64,000 nucleotides of DNA from Pseudomonas sp. CROZ-RG-20F-R04-15 (lineage in GTDB: Bacteria > Pseudomonadota > Gammaproteobacteria > Pseudomonadales > Pseudomonadaceae): positions 124,001 to 188,000 of the forward strand of contig NZ_JAKNQL010000006.1 in NCBI RefSeq assembly GCF_022662375.1, written 5' to 3'. Under the pieces are notes generated by a model. The model was given only the letters and a program-made list of their open reading frames with translations, made no database searches and had not been told where the DNA came from. A program made the translations under genes and the position numbers. The stretch's first letter is position 1. Each line of letters opens with the position of its first letter. Shown one piece after another: positions 9,395-17,495 of this stretch.

Positions 9395-10537
9395 TCACCC
9401 GTTGTGTTTCGCCATCTGCCAGACGCGTGCGATGTCGGTAGCGCGTTCGCGCAACAAACGCGGAGCCTCCGCACAGGCCTGCTCCAGCGTCATCGGGCCA
9501 CTGGTCACGGCGAATGCCGCATCGATGCCGTGATCGTAGAGTTCCTGATAACCCTCGCCCAAGGTGCCGGCGATGACAATCACGGGTACGCCCTGCTGTT
9601 TGGCAATCCGCGCCACCCCGAACGGCGTCTTGCCGCGCAAGGTCTGGGCATCGAAGCGCCCTTCCCCGGTGATTACCAGATCGGCACCTTTAACCGCTTC
9701 GCCGAGGCCGACCAGTTCGGCAACCACTTCCACCCCGGCCTGAAATTGCGCGCCGAGAAAAGCCTTGGCCGCGAACCCCAAACCGCCCGCCGCGCCACTG
9801 CCCGGCTCGTCACGAACGTCTTTGCCCAGCGCTTGTGCGCACAGCTCGGCGAAATGCCCCAAGGCCCGATCGAGTTGCTGCACCTGCGCCGGTGATGCGC
9901 CTTTTTGCGGGCCGAAAATCGCCGAAGCACCGTGCGGGCCACACAGCGGGTTGTTGACGTCAGCGGCGATATCGAAACGCACCTGCGCCAGACGTGGATC
10001 GAGTTCACTCAGGTCCAGCCGCGCCAGTTGCGCCAATGCCAAACCACCGGGCACCAGCGCCTGATGCTGCGCATCGAGCAACTTCACGCCCAATGCCTGC
10101 ATTGCGCCGGCGCCGCCATCGTTGGTCGCACTGCCACCAATCGCCAGAATGACCCGTTGCGCGCCGACATCCAGCGCGGCCCGGATCAGTTCGCCGGTGC
10201 CGAAGGTGCTGCTGATGCAGGCGTCGCGCTGCCCCGGGGGCACCAGTTGCAGGCCGCTGGCCTCGGCCATTTCGATGATTGCGGTGTGATTGTGTGGCAA
10301 CCAGCCCCACGCGGCATCGACCGGCGCGGCCAACGGACCGCGCACACGGGTGCGGCGCAGTTCGCCTTCGCAGGCGGCCAGAATCGACTCGACCGTGCCT
10401 TCGCCACCGTCAGCCATCGGGCATTTGATCAGGGTGGCCTGCGGCCAGACTTGCGCCAAACCAAGGGCAATGGCTTCGGCGACACCTTGGGCACTCAGGC
10501 TGTCCTTGAACGAGTCGGGGGCGATGACGATCTTCAT
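9395..10537 (-). CDS. glycerate 2-kinase (GarK/GlxK family)
   Basis: 380-aa class I glycerate kinase starting MKIVIAPDSFKDSLSA. Conserved stretches include CPMADGGEGTVE, AIGGSATNDGGAGAMQALG and GAAGGLGFAAKAFLGA, which shape the glycerate and ATP sites. It phosphorylates D-glycerate to 2- (or 3-) phosphoglycerate, feeding glycolysis. The start at 10537 carries GGAGAATT upstream. The neighbouring regulator and MFS carrier suggest one glycerate/sugar-acid utilisation locus. Confidence 0.92.
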   Translation of the reverse strand: MKIVIAPDSFKDSLSAQGVAEAIALGLAQVWPQATLIKCPMADGGEGTVESILAACEGELRRTRVRGPLAAPVDAAWGWLPHNHTAIIEMAEASGLQLVPPGQRDACISSTFGTGELIRAALDVGAQRVILAIGGSATNDGGAGAMQALGVKLLDAQHQALVPGGLALAQLARLDLSELDPRLAQVRFDIAADVNNPLCGPHGASAIFGPQKGASPAQVQQLDRALGHFAELCAQALGKDVRDEPGSGAAGGLGFAAKAFLGAQFQAGVEVVAELVGLGEAVKGADLVITGEGRFDAQTLRGKTPFGVARIAKQQGVPVIVIAGTLGEGYQELYDHGIDAAFAVTSGPMTLEQACAEAPRLLRERATDIARVWQMAKHNG

Positions 10538-10674
10538 GGGAATTCTCCGTTTGCAATGCCCCTCATGCTGCCAGTCGGCCCGCGCCTTGACGCCGGTCCG
10601 CTGCACAAGTGGCGGGGGCGTTTATTGTTCATTTTCACAAAAAGATTTTTGTTGAAGGCGTCCTGAAGAACACC

Positions 10675-11796
10675 TCATGCCGACAGGTCAGTCTGCGGCA
10701 GCAGCTGCACCCCCAGATAAAGCGCCAGCATCCCGTCCAGCCTTAACGGATCGACCCCACTCAACTCGGCAATCCGCTCCATCCGATAACGCAAGCTGTT
10801 GCGATGAATCCCCAACGCATCGGCGCACGCCTGACTCTGGCCATCGTGCTCACACCAACTGCGCAGGGTCGCGAGCAACTGACCGTTGCCGTCCTTGGCG
10901 ATCACTTTGCGCAACGGTTTGAGCAATTCGTCGAGCGCATCATCGTTGCGATGGCGCCACAACATCACCGGCAATCGATAGCGGTTCAGCGTCAGCAAAC
11001 GCGAGTGCGGCAACACCTCCCGGCCATAGGCAAGCAAGTCGCCGACCCGTCGATAACAACGACGCAACCCGGCGAGCCCATCGGCCTGCCCGCCCACGGC
11101 AATACGCACCACCTTCCAGCCAAGACCGTCGAGCTTTTCCAGCAAACGGTCGTGCTCGACGGTCTGACTCGCCGGCCGACACCACAGCAGCGATGACTTC
11201 GCCGAACTCACGCACCAGCTATCGGGATAGCGCGACATCAGCCAGGCGCTCAACGCCTCGACGGTTTGCCCCGGCCCATGCTCAAGGCCTAGCTCAAACA
11301 GATACGGCACTCGCGTCAGTTGCGGCTTCAGTCCGAGTTGTTGCGCTTCATCGACCAGACGCGGCGAGTCCCCTGCTTCGCTCAACAGCAATGCCAGCAA
11401 GTCATCACAACGCTGGCGCCGCCATTGCTGCTCGGCCTGCTGATTGCGCTGGCCGACGAGCATTTCGGCGGTCATGCGCACCAGTTCGGCATACGTTCGC
11501 AGTTGCTCCGGTTCGCCGGTAATGCCGAGCACACCGATCAAGCGCTGATCAAGCAACAACGGCAGATTGATACCCGGCTGCACGCCTTTGAGATGCACAG
11601 CGGTTTGCGCGTCGATCTCGACCACGCGACCATTGGCCAGCACCAGTTGCGCGCCTTCGTGGCGGGTGTTGATGCGCTCCGGTTCGCCGCTGCCGAGGAT
11701 CAGCCCCTGGCTGTCCATGACGTTGACGTTGTAAGGCAAAATGGCCATGGCCCGGTCGACGATGTCCTGGGCGAGGTCGTGGTCGAGTTCGAACAT
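10675..11796 (-). CDS. CdaR/SdaR-type sugar-diacid regulator
   Basis: 373 aa with an N-terminal sugar-diacid recognition domain (about 1-135, AQDIVDRAMAILPYNVNVMD and GSGEPERINTRHEGA), a GGDEF-like middle and a C-terminal PucR-type helix-turn-helix (QACADALGIHRNSLRYRMER). In relatives it activates glycerate, galactarate or glucarate genes. It lies next to glycerate kinase and opposite an MFS gene. The ATG at 11796 fits the family N-terminus, but its ribosome-binding site is weak and a slightly longer N-terminus is possible. Confidence 0.88.
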   Translation of the reverse strand: MFELDHDLAQDIVDRAMAILPYNVNVMDSQGLILGSGEPERINTRHEGAQLVLANGRVVEIDAQTAVHLKGVQPGINLPLLLDQRLIGVLGITGEPEQLRTYAELVRMTAEMLVGQRNQQAEQQWRRQRCDDLLALLLSEAGDSPRLVDEAQQLGLKPQLTRVPYLFELGLEHGPGQTVEALSAWLMSRYPDSWCVSSAKSSLLWCRPASQTVEHDRLLEKLDGLGWKVVRIAVGGQADGLAGLRRCYRRVGDLLAYGREVLPHSRLLTLNRYRLPVMLWRHRNDDALDELLKPLRKVIAKDGNGQLLATLRSWCEHDGQSQACADALGIHRNSLRYRMERIAELSGVDPLRLDGMLALYLGVQLLPQTDLSA

Positions 11797-11840
11797 AACG
11801 GCGGCAATCCTTGATTTATCGCGCTGGCGGTTGTTCACCC

Positions 11841-11868
11841 GCACAGGGTCTGACGGCAAACCCTGTGC
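11841..11868. promoter_or_regulatory. inverted repeat between the CdaR-type gene and the MFS gene
   Basis: GCACAGGGT and ACCCTGTGC form a perfect 9-bp dyad with a 10-bp spacer. It sits 45 bp upstream of the regulator start and 100 bp upstream of the MFS start, as expected for an operator shared by divergent genes. Binding by the CdaR-type protein is an inference. Confidence 0.5.
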
Positions 11869-11967
11869 TCAGGCACAAAGACAATCCGGCCAAAGGTGAC
11901 CGAGACTCTCGGGGCGATCAACGTTACCCTTTGCATCGCAAAAAATCATAATAAAGAGAGAGCCGCT

Positions 11968-13278
11968 ATGTCGCAGAGCGCCGCAGCTACCCTGACCATC
12001 GATGACGATAAAAACGCCGTCTACAAACGCATCACCCTGCGTTTGATTCCCTTCATTTTCATCTGCTACTTGTTCAACTACCTCGACCGGGTCAACGTTG
12101 GATTCGCCAAACTGCAGATGCTCGACGCGCTGAAGTTCAGCGAAACCGTGTACGGCCTCGGTGCCGGTATCTTCTTCATCGGCTACGTGCTGTGCGGCGT
12201 GCCGAGCAACCTCGCGTTGACCAGATTCGGTCCACGGCGCTGGATTGCCGTGATGATGATCACTTGGGGCACGCTGTCGACCTGCCTGTTGTTCGTCACC
12301 ACCCCGACCGGGTTCTACACCCTGCGCCTGTTTACCGGTGCGGCCGAAGCCGGGTTCTTCCCGGGCGTCGTGCTGTACCTCTCGCAGTGGTTCCCGACCT
12401 TCCGCCGTGGCCGGATCATGGCGTTGTTCATGTCGGCGATCCCGGTGTCCGGTCTGCTCGGCAGCCCGTTCTCAGGCTGGATTCTCAATCACTTCGCGGC
12501 AGGCCAGGGCGGTCTGGCCGGCTGGCAGTGGATGTTTCTGCTGCAAGGCATACCGACGGTGATCCTCGGCGCCCTCGCCTATTTCCTCCTGAGCGACAGC
12601 TTCGCCAACGCCAAATGGCTGAGCCCGCATGAGCGTGCAGTGCTGGAAGCGGATCAGGCCGAAGACCTGGCGAACAAGCCGAAAACCACCTCCGACTCGC
12701 TGCTGGCAGTGTTCAAGAACCCGGCGATCTGGGCGTTTGGCCTGATCTACTTCTGCATCCAGAGCGGCGTGTACGCGATCAACTTCTGGCTGCCGTCGAT
12801 CATCAAGAACCTTGGCTTCAGCGATAACCTGGTGATCGGCTGGCTGAGTGCGATTCCGTATCTGCTGGCGGCGGTGTTCATGCTGGTCGTCGGGCGTTCG
12901 GCAGATTTGCGCAAGGAACGCCGCTGGCATTTGGTGGTGCCAATGCTGATGGGCGCGATCGGTCTGGTGATCGCCGTTAACTTTGCGGCGAACCCGGCGA
13001 TTGCGATTCTCGGTCTGACCATTGCCACCATGGGCGCGTTGACGGGTCTGCCGATGTTCTGGCCGGTGCCGACGGCCATGTTGAGCGCCGGTGCGGCGGC
13101 GGGTGGTCTTGCGTTGATCAACTCGATGGGGCAGATGGCCGGTTTCCTCAGCCCGTATCTGGTGGGTTGGGTCAAGGACAGCACGGGGTCTACCGACGCG
13201 GCGTTGTATCTGCTCGCGGGGGTGATTGTTGGTGGGAGTCTGCTGGCGCTGCGCATGACGCGGACGTTGCGCGCTTGA
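11968..13278 (+). CDS. MFS transporter, anion:cation symporter family (sugar acid/glycerate)
   Basis: 436-aa major facilitator with about 12 helices and the ACS-family motif YLFNYLDRVNVGFAKLQM near residue 30, then GAAEAGFFPGVVLYLSQWF in helix 4. Such carriers move galactonate, glucarate, tartrate or phthalate with protons. Given divergent transcription from a sugar-diacid regulator and a nearby glycerate kinase, glycerate or a related hydroxy-acid is the likely cargo. Start 11968 follows AAGAGAG. A strong terminator follows at 13297. Confidence 0.85.
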   Translation: MSQSAAATLTIDDDKNAVYKRITLRLIPFIFICYLFNYLDRVNVGFAKLQMLDALKFSETVYGLGAGIFFIGYVLCGVPSNLALTRFGPRRWIAVMMITWGTLSTCLLFVTTPTGFYTLRLFTGAAEAGFFPGVVLYLSQWFPTFRRGRIMALFMSAIPVSGLLGSPFSGWILNHFAAGQGGLAGWQWMFLLQGIPTVILGALAYFLLSDSFANAKWLSPHERAVLEADQAEDLANKPKTTSDSLLAVFKNPAIWAFGLIYFCIQSGVYAINFWLPSIIKNLGFSDNLVIGWLSAIPYLLAAVFMLVVGRSADLRKERRWHLVVPMLMGAIGLVIAVNFAANPAIAILGLTIATMGALTGLPMFWPVPTAMLSAGAAAGGLALINSMGQMAGFLSPYLVGWVKDSTGSTDAALYLLAGVIVGGSLLALRMTRTLRA

Positions 13279-13296
13279 GGTTTTGATGCACGGAAG

Positions 13297-13323
13297 AACG
13301 GCCCTTTTTCAGGGCCGTTTTTT
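13297..13323 (+). terminator. rho-independent terminator after the MFS gene
   Basis: AACGGCCC, a short T-rich loop, then GGGCCGTT followed by a T run. Confidence 0.9.
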
Positions 13324-13367
13324 ATTGGGTGTCTGGCTTGGAGTTTGTGCTGTTCTGTCAATTTGTT

Positions 13368-13643
13368 CCCCCTCACCCCAGCCCTCTCCCCCAAGGGGGG
13401 CGAGGGGGAAAGGGAGCCGATCTGCGTGCTTTCCAATGTCTGAGTTCGACTTGAAATTGAACTTTGGTGTGACTTGTTCAAACACCTCGGTCAGTCCCCT
13501 CTCTCCCATCGGCGGCAAGGGAAAGGGAGCCGACTTGGACGCTTTTCAAAACCTGAATTCAACTCGGTATTGCACGTCGGCGTACCTCATTCAAACACCT
13601 CGGTCAGTCCCCTCTCCCTCCGGGAGAGGGTTAGGGTGAGGGG
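13368..13643. repeat. mosaic repeat block in a convergent junction (CCCTCACCC-bounded)
   Basis: This block fills most of the 323-bp space after the terminator; I see no gene in it. It opens with CCCCTCACCCCAGCCCTCTC and closes with GGGAGAGGGTTAGGGTGAGG, so the ends are inverted. Inside, TTCAAACACCTCGGTCAGTC occurs at 13478 and 13590 (112-bp period), and AAAGGGAGCCGA occurs twice. The same parts recur in another arrangement at 27705-28025. Confidence 0.8.
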
Positions 13644-13646
13644 CTT

Positions 13647-13970
13647 CTAATGCATCTGCACAAAAATCTGCGCAATCCCCTCGCCCGGCACCTGCGCCAG
13701 TTGATAGGGCAAACCACTGTCACGCACCCACTGCAACACCGCTTGCGCCGGCTCATCAGTACGAAACGCGATGTGGCTGCGTACAGTGTCATCAGGGATC
13801 GGCCGCTCGATCACATGCACCATCGCGTGCTCATCCTGATACAGCCAACGCCCGGGAAACGGAAACGCCGGCCGCCGCCCCGGTGCCAGTCCGAGCAACA
13901 GGGCGAAACCATCCTGCAAGGTCTGCCCATCAGCGGTATTGAACGCCAGATGATCGAATGTCCAGCTCAT
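13647..13970 (-). CDS. VOC-family (glyoxalase/bleomycin-resistance-like) small protein
   Basis: 107 aa, one vicinal-oxygen-chelate-like module: MSWTFDHLAFNT at the start (with the usual first-strand His in DHLAF), HVIERPIPDD in the middle and a C-terminal GIAQIFVQMH. The ATG at 13970 has GCAGGAG upstream; the longer frame begins at a TTG inside that site. The second metal ligand positions are not obvious, so binding rather than catalysis is possible. No partner genes indicate a substrate. Confidence 0.75.
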   Translation of the reverse strand: MSWTFDHLAFNTADGQTLQDGFALLLGLAPGRRPAFPFPGRWLYQDEHAMVHVIERPIPDDTVRSHIAFRTDEPAQAVLQWVRDSGLPYQLAQVPGEGIAQIFVQMH

Positions 13971-14079
13971 GCGTCTCTCCTGCAATTATTGACTGATTGC
14001 AGTATCCATCCTTGCCAATCACGGAAAAATCCCGCAAAAACGCAAATCACTATGTCGCATCACACGCTTCTGGTTGGTT

Positions 14080-14186
14080 GTTCCCACACGCAGCAAAGGA
14101 ACGCAGCCCAGGACGCTCTGCGTCCCAGCCAGAGCCGAACGCGGAGCGACCGTTGAGGCATTCTCACGCAGTGCGTGGGAATGATT
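14080..14186. repeat. degraded REP-like pair (GTTCCCACGC family)
   Basis: Arms GTTCCCACACGCAGCAAAGG and CTCACGCAGTGCGTGGGAA, with the inner GGACGCTCTGCGTCCCAG, resemble the copies at 3765 and 6215 but carry several substitutions. Confidence 0.7.
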
Positions 14187-14191
14187 ACAGC

Positions 14192-16144
14192 TCAGATCTC
14201 CAGCAAGCACCAAGCGGTCCATTTATAAGGGTAATTAATGCTATTGAACGAATAGTCGGGGCGCAGATATGCGCCCCATGCCCCATAGGTAGCGCAACCC
14301 CATATATTCGTGGAACGGAGTGGAGGTGAGTAAACGCGAACAATATCGTTTCTGAAGATACGGTCGTAGATGTGACGACCTCCCAACGAATTCCTCCATG
14401 CTTCAGCCTCGAGAAAGTCCATCGTCTGGTCACTGATCTGCAGCCTGTAAACATTCGTAACAGCCGCCAGGTAGTTGACTGTTTCACCCTCTCGATCCGT
14501 GACGTATATCGTCGCAACCCCCTGCTTGAGTCCCGTCACCTTACCTGCTGAAGACACAGGTGCAGTCAGCGGATCCGATGACGCATAGTCATATGGTGGT
14601 ACCCCGCCCGAAGGAACCCGAACGCCCGTATTACCAATCGAATCCTCACCGGTTTTCGGCCATTGCGGCACCTTCACCGAGAATCCGTCCAGCTTCATCT
14701 GCGTCCGGTCAATGCTTAGCGCCAAACGCTCGATCTGCCAAGGATCTGACTCGAATTGATTCCCGGTTTTTTCTTTCACGGTAAAGCTGTGCGATCCCAC
14801 CGCAATCGGTATCAACCTGCTCTGCCACTTATAGTTCGCTACTGTTTGAATTTCCTCAATAAACACCCCGCCATCAAAGAGTTGCACCACCATCCCCGCC
14901 AGCGCAGAGCCTGACAACACCACTCTATTGTCCGAAACCGTGCCGCCGTTTTGCAGATCCACTCCAGACGAATTTTTAACCTCCGTAATGACCGGTTTTA
15001 CAATCACCCGCGCCCGAGCAACTTTCGACGTCGCAATAACGACGCCCCCACGAACCTGCTCATACGTGACGGCGACTTTACTGTCGGCAATGACCTTGGC
15101 ATTGGGAATCATCAACCGGTGCACGAAAGGAAGTCGGCCGACAGGCTCGTCTCTTGGATATTCAACGACGGGGCCGGTATTTGGTGTCGCGGTGTATTTC
15201 ATCCGGAGGGTGTCGCCGGTTGCCCAGACAGGCTCAAGAACATGGACCTGGACGGTCAGGTCCTTGCTGCCCAGTTTGTTCAAATCAATGGTGTCTGGAG
15301 CATCATTTGGGTCATCGGGATCCTCAGCAATATCGGGAGCTGCCAGCCGTGTGCCCTTGAGATCGACCACGACCCGGATCGCCGCCGACCATGGCGAATT
15401 CAAGTCGGCACCGTTGCCAATCTGATCGCTCACGGTATAAGAAAAAGCGAACTGCGGATGATCGCCTGCTGCCTCCAAGTCGGCTTTATCGAGTAACAGA
15501 CCGAGCCGGGTCGGCACGCTAGTGGGTGTGGCTGGAGCCTCGTCAGGGTGCACTTCACGCGATACATCATGACCATTACAGTTAAGCAATATTCTGTCGT
15601 AGGCCCGGCAGTAAGGGTAGGAGAAGTAAACCTGCACGCCCTGCGCTGCCCTGTCGGCATCAACACCGTCGTCAATCAGGTCTTGAGGCAGTACGAGTTC
15701 GAGTTCGGAATGTCCTTCATCACCGTCGATCTGGTCGTCCATGCCCGGCCGGATAGCGTTGTACAAAATCGTCAGTGGTGGTTCCGAAGTGCCTTCATTA
15801 CTGCTCCCGCGAACGACTGTATACGTAAGTTTGTTGAGGTAGCCGGGATCTGACCTCAACTTGTTTTTGGGTATATAGAGCACCACCGAATCATCAGTGG
15901 ATTGGGTCTGGGTGCTGGCAATATTAGTTTCACCGTTCAAATTGAGCTGAACAGTGTCCAGCGGTGCTTGACCCAGGTAGGAATCAACGATGACCTTAGC
16001 GCCGCTTGGCGTCAGGTCATAAAACTGCTTTGCAATACCGCAGTCTGCGCCGGCCACAGACTTGTTGCTGTCCGGCAGGTTCGGCGGATAAAGAGCTAGT
16101 ACAGACTCATCGGATGTCGCTGGAAAACAAGGTTGATTAGTCAT
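14192..16144 (-). CDS. Ig-like repeat protein, function unknown
   Basis: 650 aa, acidic and beta-rich, no clear signal peptide. Successive modules of roughly 110-130 aa carry phrases such as TVQVHVLEPVWATGDTLRMK and KPVITEVKNSSGVDLQNGG, then an Ig-like segment (VVLSGSALAGMVVQLFDGGV) and a bacterial-Ig-2-like stretch (GKVTGLKQGVATIYVTD). The C-terminus is Trp/Tyr/Cys-rich (IWGCATYGAWGAYLRPD, WTAWCLLEI) and looks like a terminal domain of its own. Start at 16144 with AGGAG 7 nt upstream. A lux-box-like dyad lies about 90 nt upstream. Shares style with the genes at 1 and 58138. An adhesin or extracellular role is only a guess. Confidence 0.7.
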   Translation of the reverse strand: MTNQPCFPATSDESVLALYPPNLPDSNKSVAGADCGIAKQFYDLTPSGAKVIVDSYLGQAPLDTVQLNLNGETNIASTQTQSTDDSVVLYIPKNKLRSDPGYLNKLTYTVVRGSSNEGTSEPPLTILYNAIRPGMDDQIDGDEGHSELELVLPQDLIDDGVDADRAAQGVQVYFSYPYCRAYDRILLNCNGHDVSREVHPDEAPATPTSVPTRLGLLLDKADLEAAGDHPQFAFSYTVSDQIGNGADLNSPWSAAIRVVVDLKGTRLAAPDIAEDPDDPNDAPDTIDLNKLGSKDLTVQVHVLEPVWATGDTLRMKYTATPNTGPVVEYPRDEPVGRLPFVHRLMIPNAKVIADSKVAVTYEQVRGGVVIATSKVARARVIVKPVITEVKNSSGVDLQNGGTVSDNRVVLSGSALAGMVVQLFDGGVFIEEIQTVANYKWQSRLIPIAVGSHSFTVKEKTGNQFESDPWQIERLALSIDRTQMKLDGFSVKVPQWPKTGEDSIGNTGVRVPSGGVPPYDYASSDPLTAPVSSAGKVTGLKQGVATIYVTDREGETVNYLAAVTNVYRLQISDQTMDFLEAEAWRNSLGGRHIYDRIFRNDIVRVYSPPLRSTNIWGCATYGAWGAYLRPDYSFNSINYPYKWTAWCLLEI

Positions 16145-16233
16145 GGAACACTCCTGACCTGGCTCATGGAATAGGGCATTTGGGGCTAGCCCCGTCGTTC
16201 AGGATCAGGCTCCATTTATCCGACAACTGCCTA

Positions 16234-16249
16234 CTGTCATATCTGACAG
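16234..16249. promoter_or_regulatory. lux-box-like inverted repeat upstream of the 650-aa Ig-like gene
   Basis: CTGTCATATCTGACAG, inside a 19-mer identical to that at 742-760. Fits CT-N12-AG. Located about 90 nt before the leftward start at 16144. Confidence 0.5.
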
Positions 16250-16372
16250 TCAAGACGAATGGTCACTCACTGAACGCAATCTGGCCCGCAGTCCGAGTAA
16301 CAAATCTCTTTGCCGACACGTCTCGCTTCTGCTATTTGATTACCCCTTTCCCACCGACAAAAGGATTTCGGC

Positions 16373-17386
16373 ATGAGCTATCGCACACTCGGTCACTCGG
16401 GCTTGCAGGTGTCCACCCTCACCCTCGGCACGATGATGTTTGGCGAGCAGACCAGCGCTGAGGATTCGCTGCGTATCATCGACAAGGCCCGGGATCAGGG
16501 GATCAATTTCATCGACACCGCCGACGTCTATACCAACGGTCGGTCCGAAGAGATCGTCGGTGAAGCGATTGCCCGGCATCGGCAGGAGTGGGTGCTGGCG
16601 ACCAAGGTCGGTTTCGGCCCGGTGGACGGTGTGCCGAATCGCAGCGGTTTGAGCCGCAAACACATCTTCAATGGCATCGATGCCAGCCTGACCCGGCTCG
16701 GTACCGACTATCTCGACATTTATTACCTGCACCGCGAAGACCACAACACGCCGCTGGAGGTCAGCGTGTCGGCGATTGGCGACCTGATTCGTCAGGGCAA
16801 GATTCGTTATTGGGGGCTGTCCAACTATCGCGGCTGGCGGATTGCCGAGGTGATTCGCGTCGCCGACAAACTCGGCGTTGATCGCCCGGTGATCAGTCAG
16901 CCGTTGTACAACATCGTCAACCGCCAGGCCGAGACCGAGCAGATCACTGCCGCTCAAACCTACGGCCTTGGCGTAGTGCCTTACAGTCCGCTGGCCCGCG
17001 GCGTACTCAGCGGCAAGTACGCTCCCGATGTGAAACCGGACGCCAACAGCCGCGCCGGACGTCAGGACAAGCGCATTCTGGAAACCGAGTGGCGCGTAGA
17101 GTCGCTGCGTATCGCCCAAGAGATTCAGCAGTACACCGAACAGCGCGGGGTCGGGATGGTCGAGTTTGCGATTGCCTGGGTGTTGAACAACAGTGCGGTG
17201 ACGTCGGCGATTGTCGGGCCGCGAACTGAAGAACAGTGGGATGCCTATACCAAGGCGCAGGCTGTGCAGATCACAGCGCAGGATGAGGCGTTCATCGATT
17301 CGCTGGTCACGCCAGGTCACGCGTCGACCCCGGGATTCAACGATGTCAGTCATTTTGTGTCGGGGCGTAAACCACATCAGGCTTAG
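16373..17386 (+). CDS. aldo/keto reductase
   Basis: 337-aa NAD(P)H-dependent aldo/keto reductase, YajO/YghZ-like. The catalytic tetrad is visible: Asp48 and Tyr53 in FIDTADVY, Lys78 in ATKVGF, His120 in YYLHRED. Later segments GLSNYRGWRI and PYSPLARGVLSGKY are typical of the family. Start ATG at 16373 follows AAAAGGATTTCGGC. Transcribed alone and closed by a terminator at 17404. Substrate not deducible. Confidence 0.9.
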   Translation: MSYRTLGHSGLQVSTLTLGTMMFGEQTSAEDSLRIIDKARDQGINFIDTADVYTNGRSEEIVGEAIARHRQEWVLATKVGFGPVDGVPNRSGLSRKHIFNGIDASLTRLGTDYLDIYYLHREDHNTPLEVSVSAIGDLIRQGKIRYWGLSNYRGWRIAEVIRVADKLGVDRPVISQPLYNIVNRQAETEQITAAQTYGLGVVPYSPLARGVLSGKYAPDVKPDANSRAGRQDKRILETEWRVESLRIAQEIQQYTEQRGVGMVEFAIAWVLNNSAVTSAIVGPRTEEQWDAYTKAQAVQITAQDEAFIDSLVTPGHASTPGFNDVSHFVSGRKPHQA

Positions 17387-17403
17387 ATTCCCCTGTCCTT
17401 TCA

Positions 17404-17428
17404 ACAGCCGATACACTCGGCTGTTTTT
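17404..17428 (+). terminator. rho-independent terminator after the aldo/keto reductase
   Basis: ACAGCCGA - TACAC - TCGGCTGT followed by TTTT. Confidence 0.85.
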
Positions 17429-17495
17429 CATTGAAACAAACGCGATCAAACGGAATGCATTGATTGTTGGTTCTGAACCAGTCAGGGATTAATAA

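Noticed and set aside
13368-13643. CRISPR array
   Set aside because: Only two long units with a 112-bp period, no short direct repeats with unique spacers, no cas genes. The same holds for 27705-28025.
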